Shown here one piece after another: positions 16,534-24,608 of a stretch of DNA of 27,826 nt. The notes beneath the pieces were generated by a model. It saw nothing but the letters and a program-made list of their open reading frames with translations, was not told where the DNA came from and did not search any database. Origin of the DNA: Candidatus Micrarchaeota archaeon CG_4_10_14_0_2_um_filter_60_11 (GTDB lineage Archaea; Micrarchaeota; Micrarchaeia; Norongarragalinales; Norongarragalinaceae); assembly GCA_002792915.1 (NCBI GenBank), contig PFPF01000036.1:14154-41979 (forward strand). The letters are read 5' to 3'. The position numbers and the translations under genes are program-made. How positions within the stretch are numbered: position 1 is the first letter of the stretch; the number at the start of each line of letters is the position of its first letter.

Positions 16534-17400
16534 GTGTTGAAAGAAGCTAGGCCGTTTGTTAAATGGGCTGGAGGCAAGCGGCAGCTTTTGGAAGAACTCA
16601 CAAAAGGTTTGCCTAGATTTGAAAATTATCACGAGCCGTTTTTAGGCGGCGCAGCGTTTTTTTTCAGGCTGGAAGCCGAAGGAAAAATAAAAACCGCATT
16701 TTTGAGCGATTCGAACGAAGAACTCATCAACGCTTATTCAGTAATCAAGAACGCTGTTTTTGACCTTATGGCCGAGTTAGCGCTGCCAATTTACGCCAAC
16801 AGCGAAACCGCTTTTTACAAAATTCGCGCTTCAAAACCAACGTCGGAAATCGAAAGGGCCGCTCGCTTCATTTTCCTTAACAAAACCGCTTTCAACGGAC
16901 TTTATCGGGTAAATTCCAAGGGTGGTTTCAATGTTCCTTTCGGCAGGTATACCAACCCCCGGATACTCGACAGTGAGAATCTTCTGCTGGTACACCGGGC
17001 GTTGCAGAAGGACGAGCTTTACTGCGGAGATTTCACAATTGTGCTGAAGAACGCTAGGCGCGGGGACCTGGTATACTTTGATCCGCCTTATTTTCCAATT
17101 TCTGACACTTCTAATTTCACTGGCTACACCAAGGTTTGCTTTTCGCAGGATGACCAAAAAGCACTCATGAAGACTTTCAAAACGTTAGATTCTAGAGGAT
17201 GTTTTGTCCTACTCAGCAATTCGTATTCTGATTTCATAGCGGACCTTTATACCGAATTTGATCCGGAAGTAGTACACGCAAATAGGATGATCAACTGCAA
17301 AGGAAACCAGAGGGGCAAAATTAAGGAACTACTTGTTAGGAATTGGGAGCCCCAAGTAGCTCAAAGGAATCTCCTCAAAGAAATACTCGCAACCAACTGA
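16534..17400 (+). CDS. D12-class (Dam-like) DNA adenine-N6 methyltransferase
   Basis: 288 aa from GTG 16534 (TTG 16537 is also possible); a CTTTTAATG box about 30 nt upstream supports this start and not the ORF's longer ATG at 16405. The SAM-binding motif FVKWAGGK is at residues 8-15 and the catalytic DPPY at 183-186, in the order of alpha-class enzymes such as EcoDam and DpnM. Further family elements are HEPFLGGAAFFF, FLNKTAFNGLYRVN and KELLVRNW near the end. GATC specificity is likely by family but not provable here. It pairs with the convergent endonuclease as a type II restriction-modification system. The last ~24 codons are antisense to the nuclease gene; the family's conserved part ends at about RNW. 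Confidence 0.9.
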   Translation: MLKEARPFVKWAGGKRQLLEELTKGLPRFENYHEPFLGGAAFFFRLEAEGKIKTAFLSDSNEELINAYSVIKNAVFDLMAELALPIYANSETAFYKIRASKPTSEIERAARFIFLNKTAFNGLYRVNSKGGFNVPFGRYTNPRILDSENLLLVHRALQKDELYCGDFTIVLKNARRGDLVYFDPPYFPISDTSNFTGYTKVCFSQDDQKALMKTFKTLDSRGCFVLLSNSYSDFIADLYTEFDPEVVHANRMINCKGNQRGKIKELLVRNWEPQVAQRNLLKEILATN

Positions 17401-17859
17401 CTTGATATACGCCAGAACGTCGGCGTATTCCTTTTTTCGGAACCAGTCGTTAAGGACATATACATATTTGACATCTAAGCCTAATGGAGTTATCAGCTTT
17501 CGGTATTGTTTTAATTTGAAGTCGCAGGTTTGCAGTTTTTCATCAACTGAGCCCGCAACCGTCTGAAACTTTGTTTCTACTACGAACAGGGTTTTGTTTA
17601 CTAAGACAAGCACGGCGTCGTCTGGCAGCAATTTTTTGGAAATCAATTTGCGGTAGTCTACGCCCGTCGTAGCCAGAAGTCCGGTATAGAGCTTGTTTTT
17701 CTTGTAAAGGCGGGCGACGTCCTTTCCTCCGAAAACCACGGTGTCGCCGACGACCGAATAGCCGGGTATTTTAGCAATAACCGTGGCAACGTCCGTTCGC
17801 TTCTCGAAATGGAGCCCGTGTTTGAGGGGCGTTCTACCGCCTTTACCGCCACGAATCAT
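17329..17859 (-). CDS. Type II restriction endonuclease, PD-(D/E)XK fold
   Basis: 176 aa. The catalytic signature is PD (D80), 14 residues, then E95-T-K97 (LFVVETKFQ), followed by GSVDEKLQTCDFKLKQY, a pattern I associate with a family of PD-(D/E)XK type II restriction enzymes. The end (NDWFRKKEYADVLAYI, EIPLSYLGLP) is also family-like. It should cut unmethylated DNA at the site protected by the methylase next to it. The two genes converge and overlap by 72 nt (17329-17400), an unusual layout. Base composition is AT-rich compared with flanks, in keeping with horizontal transfer. The start ATG is preceded by TTCGTTTGGTGAAAGA on the minus strand, with a possible GGTGA ribosome site. Confidence 0.85.
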   Translation of the reverse strand: MIRGGKGGRTPLKHGLHFEKRTDVATVIAKIPGYSVVGDTVVFGGKDVARLYKKNKLYTGLLATTGVDYRKLISKKLLPDDAVLVLVNKTLFVVETKFQTVAGSVDEKLQTCDFKLKQYRKLITPLGLDVKYVYVLNDWFRKKEYADVLAYIKSVGCEYFFEEIPLSYLGLPIPNK

Positions 17860-17905
17860 TCTTTCACCAAACGAATATGGCGAACAGGACTTAATATCTT
17901 CATTT

Positions 17906-18370
17906 TCACCGCATCCTGTGCTGTCGTTCGGCTTGTGCGTGGAGCATCATGTGGCGGCGGGTGTCGAACTCGTCGTCGCGCTTTCTGTTGCCGAACACGT
18001 CGGTCGCGCTCTTCTGCCACGGGTATCTGACCGAATCGCCTCTTGCCAGGCGCTCAACGTGATGCGTGGGTTGGTGGCTGCTTTCCGCGTGCAAGTGAAT
18101 CACAGCTGTTGCGGGCTTGGGTTTGGCTTTCGTCAAGATCGCCTTGAACTGCTTGCCGTCGTACGAGGCGTTGTCCACGATTAGAGTCTTCTTGGTTATG
18201 GCCTTCGCGTCCAAAGTAACCGGCCTCTTGATTTGCGAGGAAAGCTTGACCGCGAGTATCGCGCCCTGCGGGGACGCGGGGTAAATGTTCTCGGTTTTTT
18301 TCGCGTCGATTTTGGCGGCTAGCTTCTTGACGCTCGCCGCGTAAGCCGCCCAGGAGAGCTTCTTTTTCAC
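17906..18370 (-). CDS. Phosphoribosyltransferase-like protein
   Basis: 154 aa with a GTG start, 8 nt after the stop of the upstream gene. The N-terminal LSWAAYAASVKKLAAKI, the strand ENIYPASPQGAILAVKLS and the motif LIVDNASYDGKQ resemble a type I PRTase, in which the PRPP loop reads VDD.SxxGKT. A later VRYPWQ recalls the YPWE near the end of xanthine-type PRTases. The second acidic residue of the PRPP loop is Asn here, so activity may be altered. The C-terminus is long, basic and His-rich (DTRRHMMLHAQAERQHRMR) and is not typical. It is the second gene of an operon with the HEVTH protein. The substrate is unknown. Confidence 0.6.
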   Translation of the reverse strand: MKKKLSWAAYAASVKKLAAKIDAKKTENIYPASPQGAILAVKLSSQIKRPVTLDAKAITKKTLIVDNASYDGKQFKAILTKAKPKPATAVIHLHAESSHQPTHHVERLARGDSVRYPWQKSATDVFGNRKRDDEFDTRRHMMLHAQAERQHRMR

Positions 18371-18378
18371 GGTTTTTG

Positions 18379-19221
18379 TTAGAGCCTTTCGGTTGAAAAG
18401 CGTTGCCTGAGCATGGGGTCAAAGCAGATTTCTTTTTGGTTTTCCAGCAGACCTTTTATGCTGAGTTTGCCCACGTAGCTGGCCTTGGCTTTGGCCAGGT
18501 CCCGTTCCACTTTTTTTGGCGCGGCGAATTCGCGAATCACCGCCTCTTCCGCCTGTAGGGTGGACTTGCCGCGGCTGAGGTGGTACAAGTAACGGTAGGC
18601 TGCGGGCAAGCCGTATTTTTCGCGGATGCGCAGGCCGTACGACGCGAGGCGCTTGCCGAGGTGATACGCGCAAACGATTTGCTTGGGCGATTTTTTAGGC
18701 GTGATTTCCGGAAGCGCTTCGGGGAGGGCTAGTATGGTCTTGTTGTCTATGTCGAACTTGGTTATTTTCGGGAATTTTACCGCTTTCCAGTCCCTGGTCC
18801 AGTAAATCCAGTGCATCGCCGAAGCCAGCGCCTTGTGGAAAGAGTTCAGTTCGAGGTTTTTTTCGCCGAAGAACGCGTGCGTTACCTCGTGCACGGGCTC
18901 GACCGTTTCCCGGCTTATGTTCCTCAGCGCGATTATGTAACTCCTCAATTCGGGGAATTTTTTGTAGCCGCCGCCGGAATCATCGGGTATGCCCAGCTCT
19001 TCCCGGAGCCTTTTGCTCCTCATGGCGGACGGGAACAGGGTGGTGCCCAGCCAACGCTTTACGTTGGCTTTGTGTTCACTATCTGAGAGTTCGGGTGCGA
19101 AGGTTCGCGAGACCGTGTTGTAAGCGTCGAGTATGGCCCGCTTCCTGCGCTTGCTGAGGCGGTTCCACCCGCTTTCCCTGCGCGTGAATTGGTAGGTGAT
19201 TACCTCTCCCTTTTCTGGCAT
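18379..19221 (-). CDS. Putative zinc metallopeptidase with HEVTH motif
   Basis: 280 aa, cytoplasmic, basic. The only clear motif is HEVTH at residues 111-115 within a helix (VEPVHEVTHAFFGEKNLE), the HExxH pattern of zincins. Glu120 and Glu123 further along could serve as a third ligand (ExxE type), but this is not sure. The rest is helical, with a Trp/Tyr-rich stretch (SAMHWIYWTRDW) and a Lys-rich C-terminal half. No full-length family is recognised. It heads a two-gene unit with the PRTase-like gene and diverges from the YdjM-like gene at 19278. Confidence 0.6.
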   Translation of the reverse strand: MPEKGEVITYQFTRRESGWNRLSKRRKRAILDAYNTVSRTFAPELSDSEHKANVKRWLGTTLFPSAMRSKRLREELGIPDDSGGGYKKFPELRSYIIALRNISRETVEPVHEVTHAFFGEKNLELNSFHKALASAMHWIYWTRDWKAVKFPKITKFDIDNKTILALPEALPEITPKKSPKQIVCAYHLGKRLASYGLRIREKYGLPAAYRYLYHLSRGKSTLQAEEAVIREFAAPKKVERDLAKAKASYVGKLSIKGLLENQKEICFDPMLRQRFSTERL

Positions 19222-19277
19222 GCTAGTATTTCCCGTTGCTCCCTGTTTTTTAAGCCGACGCTGCGCTAAAGGCTTCC

Positions 19278-19985
19278 ATGCTCGGCCGCCAGCACCTGCT
19301 GTTGTCGCTTTCCACCGCCGCGGCGCTGGCTTTGCCGCTGTATTACGGCGGCCTTCTGGCTTTGCTGCCGCTCGCCCTGCTGCTGGCCGGAGTGTTCATC
19401 GGCTCGCTCGCGCCCGACGCGGACGCGGAGGATGCGGCGGTGTTCCACAAGGCGAAAGCGCCTTTTTTGAGGCGGTTCACGCGCGTTTTCGGGTGGATTC
19501 TGCCTTTGTTCGGTTACGCGTTGAAGTGGCTGGTTTACAAGCCGTTGGCGCTGGTTTTCGGGGGTGACGGGCACCGCGGCTTGATGCACTCGCTTTCGGG
19601 CTTGCTCGCGTCAAGCGTGCTGATTGGCATTTACGTCGCGATAGTGACGGTTGCCTTCCATTTTTTTGATTGGTTGGGCTTGGCCGTGTTTGTTGCCGGA
19701 TTCGCGTTCGGATTCCTGCTGCACTTGCTGGAGGACGCGTGCACGGTTTCGGGCGTGGATTTCGGCTATCCGTTCCGTTCCCTGCGGTTTTACGGGAACG
19801 CGAGGACCGGCGAGGGCTTCAAGGTTGACTTGTTCGTTTTGCTGTTCGCGTTGCTCGCCGCTGGCGTTTGGTTCGGGTTTTCAATGGTTTCGTGGGGCTT
19901 GTGGCTGAAGGAAGCGGTTGTCTTCTGCGGGATGGCCCTCGCCTGGCTCTTGCTTTTCTCGGCTTGCGGAGTGCGGCGCAAATAA
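19278..19985 (+). CDS. YdjM/DUF457-family membrane-bound metal-dependent hydrolase
   Basis: 235 aa with about six hydrophobic segments. The conserved acidic and His residues of the family are present: SLAPDADAED (D47, D49), H57, GHRGLMHS (H99, R100, H104) and LLHLLEDACTVSG (H149, D153). These residues form the putative metal site. Members are inner-membrane proteins with phospholipase/phosphatase-like predictions, but their substrate is not known. A TTTTTTAAG box about 26 nt before the ATG suggests a leaderless transcript. Confidence 0.85.
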   Translation: MLGRQHLLLSLSTAAALALPLYYGGLLALLPLALLLAGVFIGSLAPDADAEDAAVFHKAKAPFLRRFTRVFGWILPLFGYALKWLVYKPLALVFGGDGHRGLMHSLSGLLASSVLIGIYVAIVTVAFHFFDWLGLAVFVAGFAFGFLLHLLEDACTVSGVDFGYPFRSLRFYGNARTGEGFKVDLFVLLFALLAAGVWFGFSMVSWGLWLKEAVVFCGMALAWLLLFSACGVRRK

Positions 19986-20011
19986 AAACCGCGGTAGGCA
20001 ATAGTTTTTCC

Positions 20012-20824
20012 ATGCCGCGCGCCGAACGCCTGTCCAAGAATTACGAGAGGCCGAACTTCAGGGATTACCTTTCGGGCCATTATGGCCGCCACCCGGCGCT
20101 GTTCGATTTCGTGGGCACGCGATTGAAGGGCCTGCTTTCCGAGAGGCACGGCGGGCTCACGGTTTGGGACGTTGGCATAGGCTGGGAGGGCGTTGAGCCG
20201 TTCGAGCTTGCCAGCCATCTGGAAGGCTCGGATTACAAAATAGTGGGCGTGGATTTCGTGAGGCGTGCGGTTCTTTCCGCGGCCGTGGCGCGTTCGCTTT
20301 CCATCCCTGTAGAGAATTTTTACGAGCGCGAGGCAATGCCGCAGTATCCGATGGGTTTTTTCTCTGAAGGGAAAGTGGAGGGGTTGGAAGTCCAAGTGCC
20401 GGTGCCCGAAGAAGTGCGCAGGCGTTTAAGCTTCATTCATGCGGACGCGTTGTTCGCCAATCCCAAGGAGCGGCCGAACCTGATTTTGGCGTTGAATTCG
20501 CTGCAATACCACTCGCCCGCCAGGCGGGCGGCGCTTCTTGAAAACTTCGCTTCGGCGCTCAAGCCGGGCGGCTTCCTCGTGACGGGCCCGTTCCCGCTCG
20601 AGCCCCTGTCAAAAACGGTCGGAAAGTCACAGCGGCTGGCGCCGTTGATAGACTTGGAGTCCACTTCGGTTCCGCCGGACTTGGCGAGGCGGCTCGGATT
20701 ACGCGAGGTAAAAGAGCCGTTCGAGGGCAGCACTTTCAAGGAGTTCATCGCGGAGAAAATACTGCCGTTCCGCTACCAAGTGTTCGAGAAACTCGCGCAG
20801 CCTGATTTGAAAAAAATCAAATGA
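20012..20824 (+). CDS. SAM-dependent methyltransferase, CheR-like
   Basis: 270 aa from the ATG at 20012, chosen because an AATAAAAAC box lies about 26 nt upstream; a longer frame from 19868 would overlap the previous gene heavily. Motif I (VWDVGIGWEGVEPFELA, residues 51-67) resembles the CheR type, in which a GxStGEEPYSLA sequence binds SAM. IVGVD (acidic end D81), HADALFANP, LILALNSLQYH and LKPGGFLVTGPF follow in the order of a Rossmann methyltransferase. No chemotaxis genes are near, so the substrate is unknown. Its stop overlaps the convergent pyrophosphatase gene by 8 nt. Confidence 0.8.
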   Translation: MPRAERLSKNYERPNFRDYLSGHYGRHPALFDFVGTRLKGLLSERHGGLTVWDVGIGWEGVEPFELASHLEGSDYKIVGVDFVRRAVLSAAVARSLSIPVENFYEREAMPQYPMGFFSEGKVEGLEVQVPVPEEVRRRLSFIHADALFANPKERPNLILALNSLQYHSPARRAALLENFASALKPGGFLVTGPFPLEPLSKTVGKSQRLAPLIDLESTSVPPDLARRLGLREVKEPFEGSTFKEFIAEKILPFRYQVFEKLAQPDLKKIK

Positions 20825-22877
20825 ACAAAGGCGCGAGCACGAGCGTAACCGTCGCGAGCAGCTTAATCAAGACGTGGATTGACGGCCCGGCGGTGTCCTT
20901 GAACGGGTCGCCAACCGTGTCGCCCACGACCGCAGCCTTGTGCGCGTCGCTGCCCTTGCCGCCGTAAAGCCCGGTTTCGATGAGCTTCTTCGCGTTGTCC
21001 CACGCGCCGCCGCCGTTGTTCAGCACCAGCGCCATCAAGACGCCGGCAATCGTGCCGACCATCAGGAACGCGGCCATCGCCTCGTAACGCAGCGTGAAGC
21101 CCACGAACACGGGGAACGCGATGGCGACTATGCCCGGCAGAACCATGTTCTTGAGCGCGCCAACCGTAGTGATGTCAACGCATTTCGCGTAGTCCGGCTT
21201 CTTGGTGCCGAGCAGAACGCGCTTGTCCTTGAATTGGCGGCGGACTTCGGCGATTATGTATTGCGCCGTTTCGCTCACCGCGCGGATTGCGAGAGCGGCG
21301 AACAAGAACACGAGCATCGCGCCCAGCAGTGCTCCAACAAAGACGCTGACGTTGGCCAAGTTTACGGTTGTGAACGGCACGCCGCGCAGCTTCGTGACGT
21401 CGTCCATGTACGCCGAAAACAGCAGGAAGGCGGCCAACGCGGCGGAACCGATTGCGTAACCCTTGGTTAGAGCCTTTGTAGTGTTGCCAGCGGCATCAAG
21501 AGCTTCCGCGTGCTCGCGCATCTTCTTGGGCGAGCCGGACATCTCGACGATTCCGCCAGCGTTGTCCACGATTGGGCCGAAGGTGTCCATCGCCAGGATG
21601 TATGCGCAAGTGGCGAGCATTCCCATTGTCGCGATTGCGGTGCCGTAAATCCCGCCGTTGGGCAGCGCCTGCTCCCCGAAGTAGAACGAGAGTATCAGCG
21701 CCGCGGAAATGGCGAGCACGGGCAAGGCGGTGCACTCGAGTGCGACCGCGAAGCCGGTGATGATGTTGGTTGCGGGTCCCGTGAGCGAAGCTTTCGCGAT
21801 GCTCTTGACCGGGCGGTACTTGCCTTCGGTGTAGTATTGCGTGAGGAACACGAACGCTAGTGACAACGCAATCCCGACGAGTCCTGCGTAGAAGAGCCAA
21901 ACGCTGTTGAGCATCCACATCGTGGCAACGTAGAAGAGCAGCGTGGCGAGTATGGTCGTCACGTAATAGCCCCTGTTCAACGCCTTCATGGGCTCTTCGC
22001 CGTCCCTGCCTTTCACCGCGAAAATGCCAACGATGGTTGCGAGCAATCCGAACGCGCGCGCGACCAGGGGAAACAGGATTCCGTTGACGCCGAAGGCAGG
22101 GTAGAGTGCGACTCCGATTATCATGGCGCCGATGTTTTCGGCCGCCGTTGATTCAAAAAGGTCCGCGCCGCGTCCCGCGCAGTCGCCGACGTTGTCGCCC
22201 ACCAAATCAGCGATTACCGCGGGGTTGCGCGGGTCGTCTTCGGGTATTCCCGCCTCGACTTTGCCCACCAAGTCCGCACCGACGTCGGCCGCTTTGGTGT
22301 AGATTCCGCCTCCGAGCTGGGCGAAAAGTGCGACAAAGCTTGCGCCGAAGGCGAATCCGATTATGAGGAACGGGGTTTCAAGCGGGTTGGCGCCGAACAA
22401 ATAATAGGTTATGGAAACGCCGAGAAGCGAGAGCGCGACTATGGTTAATCCTGAAACCGCGCCTCCGCGGAGCGCGATTTCCATTCCGCGCGACGGCGAG
22501 TCCTTGAGCGCGGCTGCAGAGCGGATGTTGGTGCGCACGGAAATCCACATGCCCACGATGCCGGCGACTGCCGAGCACGCGGAGCCGAAGAGGAACGCGA
22601 CGCCCGTGTGCCAGGCGTAATCGAATTTGCCGGCGACGGTATACGCGCCGAATATGATTATTGCGAGCGCGATTGCGAGGAGCGCGATGGTGGTGTACTG
22701 GCGCTTGACGAATGCTTCTGCGCCTTCGCGGATGGCGTCCGCGACCCCGCGCATCTTGTCCGTGCCCGTGCCCTGTTTGAGCACGTAGCGCGCCAGGTAA
22801 GCAGCGACGCAGAGCGCGAGGATGCTGATTGCGAAGACTATGGTCAAGTACTCGAATGCCGCCAAATTTCCCACCAT
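20817..22877 (-). CDS. hppA: Membrane-bound proton-translocating pyrophosphatase (K+-independent type)
   Basis: 686 aa with about 16 transmembrane helices. The pyrophosphate site motifs are present: KAADVGADLVGKVEAGIPED, DPRNPAVIADLVGDNVGDCA with GRGADLFES, and the C-terminal GDTVGDPFKDTAGPS. The enzyme hydrolyses PPi and pumps H+ (in some relatives Na+) across the membrane. In the GNTTKALTKG segment, Lys at residue 468 is the feature of K+-independent H+-pumping enzymes; K+-dependent ones have Ala there. It recovers energy from PPi made by biosynthesis, which fits an organism with a small metabolism. A CTTTAAAAAAC box about 40 nt upstream indicates its own promoter with a short leader. Confidence 0.95.
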   Translation of the reverse strand: MVGNLAAFEYLTIVFAISILALCVAAYLARYVLKQGTGTDKMRGVADAIREGAEAFVKRQYTTIALLAIALAIIIFGAYTVAGKFDYAWHTGVAFLFGSACSAVAGIVGMWISVRTNIRSAAALKDSPSRGMEIALRGGAVSGLTIVALSLLGVSITYYLFGANPLETPFLIIGFAFGASFVALFAQLGGGIYTKAADVGADLVGKVEAGIPEDDPRNPAVIADLVGDNVGDCAGRGADLFESTAAENIGAMIIGVALYPAFGVNGILFPLVARAFGLLATIVGIFAVKGRDGEEPMKALNRGYYVTTILATLLFYVATMWMLNSVWLFYAGLVGIALSLAFVFLTQYYTEGKYRPVKSIAKASLTGPATNIITGFAVALECTALPVLAISAALILSFYFGEQALPNGGIYGTAIATMGMLATCAYILAMDTFGPIVDNAGGIVEMSGSPKKMREHAEALDAAGNTTKALTKGYAIGSAALAAFLLFSAYMDDVTKLRGVPFTTVNLANVSVFVGALLGAMLVFLFAALAIRAVSETAQYIIAEVRRQFKDKRVLLGTKKPDYAKCVDITTVGALKNMVLPGIVAIAFPVFVGFTLRYEAMAAFLMVGTIAGVLMALVLNNGGGAWDNAKKLIETGLYGGKGSDAHKAAVVGDTVGDPFKDTAGPSIHVLIKLLATVTLVLAPLFI

Positions 22878-22934
22878 CCGATAGTTAGTGTTGTATGATT
22901 TCGGCTGCCGCGTTTTTTAAAGGTTTTTACGGGC

Positions 22935-24590
22935 TTATTCGATGAATGCGCCGCTTTCCTTGAGCTCGCGGTCCTTGACGCTTCCGCGCTTGTTCAGCTT
23001 GAGCCGCTTGGTGTCAGGGTCGCGGCGGTAGGACAAGTCGAACTTTTCGAGGAGCATCCGGACCCCTTCGTCCTTGTCGTAGACGCCCTGCACCGTGCCG
23101 CGCTTTGCTGGCTCGCCGTCCATCACGAGCAGCCTATCAACCGTGTTAAGCAGGAATTCCAAATCATGGTCGACTACGAGCACGGCGCAGCCGGTGGCCG
23201 CCTTTTCGCGCAGCAGCTTCGAGAGCGCGATGCGGCCGTTGATGTCCATCATGTTCGTGGGCTCGTCGAGGATGTACAGCGCTTTCCCTTCCGCGGTGAG
23301 GCAGCGGAAGATTTGCAGCTTCTGGAGCTCGCCTCCGCTCAGTTCGGCAACGGGGTAATACTCCAGCCTCTGCAAATTCATCTGGCGGATGTAGCCCTCG
23401 TCGAACGGGTTCTTCTTTTCCAGGTAGGCGGCAACCAAGTCCGTGCCCCTGTCCAGGATTTGGGGTTTGAACGCGGTTTGCGCCGCGTGCGTTTCGTGAA
23501 TGGTGCGGCACAAAGTGGATTTTCCGATGCCGTTCGGACCCGCGACGCCGATTACTTCGCCTTGCTTGAGGACAACGGGCGCCGTGTTCTCCACTGAGAA
23601 AGAGCCTAGCGTGACTTTGGCGGGCGTTATTGTGAATGCCGTTTCCTTCTTTTTTTCTTCCGCGTACTGCTTGTACGCGATTCCATGGTCGCGGAACCGC
23701 ACGTTTTCCGGGTCGATGAACCCCGCGAGGAACATGTTGATTCCGCGGTCGGTTGCGTACGATTGCGACACGATGCCGCAGGCGCCGGGATGCCCGTAAA
23801 GGATGTGCGCCTGGCTGCACATGTAAGAAAGCAGGGAAATATCATGGTCCACGACTATCGCGCTTTGTTCCGCGAACTCGGTTTTCAGGTAGTCCACGAG
23901 GCGGATGCGGTAAACGTAGTCCAAAAACGCGAAGGGCTCGTCCAAGATGTAGACCTCCCGATTCTTGCAGAGCGTCGCGGTAAGCGCGACTTTTTGCAGC
24001 TCCCCGCCGCTCAATTCGGACAGCTTGCGTTTCCAGACTTTCTCCAAGTCGAACAACGCCTTGAGGCCGTCCAGCCGCCTGGTTTCGTCGGCTTTTTCCA
24101 GCGATGCCCCGACGGTCGCGTCTAGGCCCGCCGCGTGCAACTCCTGCGGCTTGACCGCGAGCGTCTTGGGCGCCTTGAAGTAGTCCTTGATCTCGACGGT
24201 CGGCTTGTTCTGCATCGCCAATTCTCCAGCCAGCAGTTTGACGTTGGTCGACTTTCCGCAGCCGTTCTCGCCGATTATCGCGATTACGCCCTTGCGCGGC
24301 AGCGCGAGGCCGTAAAGCTTGAACGCGTTCTCGCCGTAAGAGTAAACCAGCTTGTCCTCCACGGGCGCCACGAGGTTGATGACGTCGATTGCGTGGAACG
24401 GGCACTTTTTGACGCAAATGCTGCAGCCCGTGCACAGCCGCTCGTCGATGATTGCGGTGGCGCGCTGCGCGTCCTCCGGTAGGTAAACGCACTTTTGCCG
24501 CATTTTGTTGACAGGGCAGTTTTTGATGCATTCCAGCGCGCACTTGCGCGGGTTGCACAGCCTGCCGTCAACGATGGCTAGTCGGGTCAT
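22935..24590 (-). CDS. ABCE1/RLI ribosome-recycling ATPase, divergent
   Basis: 551 aa. The N-terminal Fe-S domain has both clusters' Cys: C12, C17, C21, C25 (C34 nearby) and C53, C56, C59, C63 (CTGCSICVKKCPF). Two ABC domains follow, with Walker A GENGCGKST (107-115) and GPNGIGKST, and signature LSGGELQ in each. It splits ribosomes after termination, with aRF1 and Pelota, in all archaea and eukaryotes. The protein differs from typical RLI: Walker B regions are DEPFAFLDY and DEPTNMMD instead of DEPSxYLD, and NBD1 has GEN in place of GTN. It is also somewhat shorter than the usual ~590 aa. It follows the M24 gene by 18 nt in a translation/peptide-turnover operon. Confidence 0.95.
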   Translation of the reverse strand: MTRLAIVDGRLCNPRKCALECIKNCPVNKMRQKCVYLPEDAQRATAIIDERLCTGCSICVKKCPFHAIDVINLVAPVEDKLVYSYGENAFKLYGLALPRKGVIAIIGENGCGKSTNVKLLAGELAMQNKPTVEIKDYFKAPKTLAVKPQELHAAGLDATVGASLEKADETRRLDGLKALFDLEKVWKRKLSELSGGELQKVALTATLCKNREVYILDEPFAFLDYVYRIRLVDYLKTEFAEQSAIVVDHDISLLSYMCSQAHILYGHPGACGIVSQSYATDRGINMFLAGFIDPENVRFRDHGIAYKQYAEEKKKETAFTITPAKVTLGSFSVENTAPVVLKQGEVIGVAGPNGIGKSTLCRTIHETHAAQTAFKPQILDRGTDLVAAYLEKKNPFDEGYIRQMNLQRLEYYPVAELSGGELQKLQIFRCLTAEGKALYILDEPTNMMDINGRIALSKLLREKAATGCAVLVVDHDLEFLLNTVDRLLVMDGEPAKRGTVQGVYDKDEGVRMLLEKFDLSYRRDPDTKRLKLNKRGSVKDRELKESGAFIE

Positions 24591-24608
24591 TTTGCCAGTA
24601 TATGCGCG

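Noticed and set aside
23164..23820. 218-aa minus-strand frame inside the ABCE1 gene
   Set aside because: Out-of-frame shadow; the 551-aa ABCE1 frame contains all family motifs.
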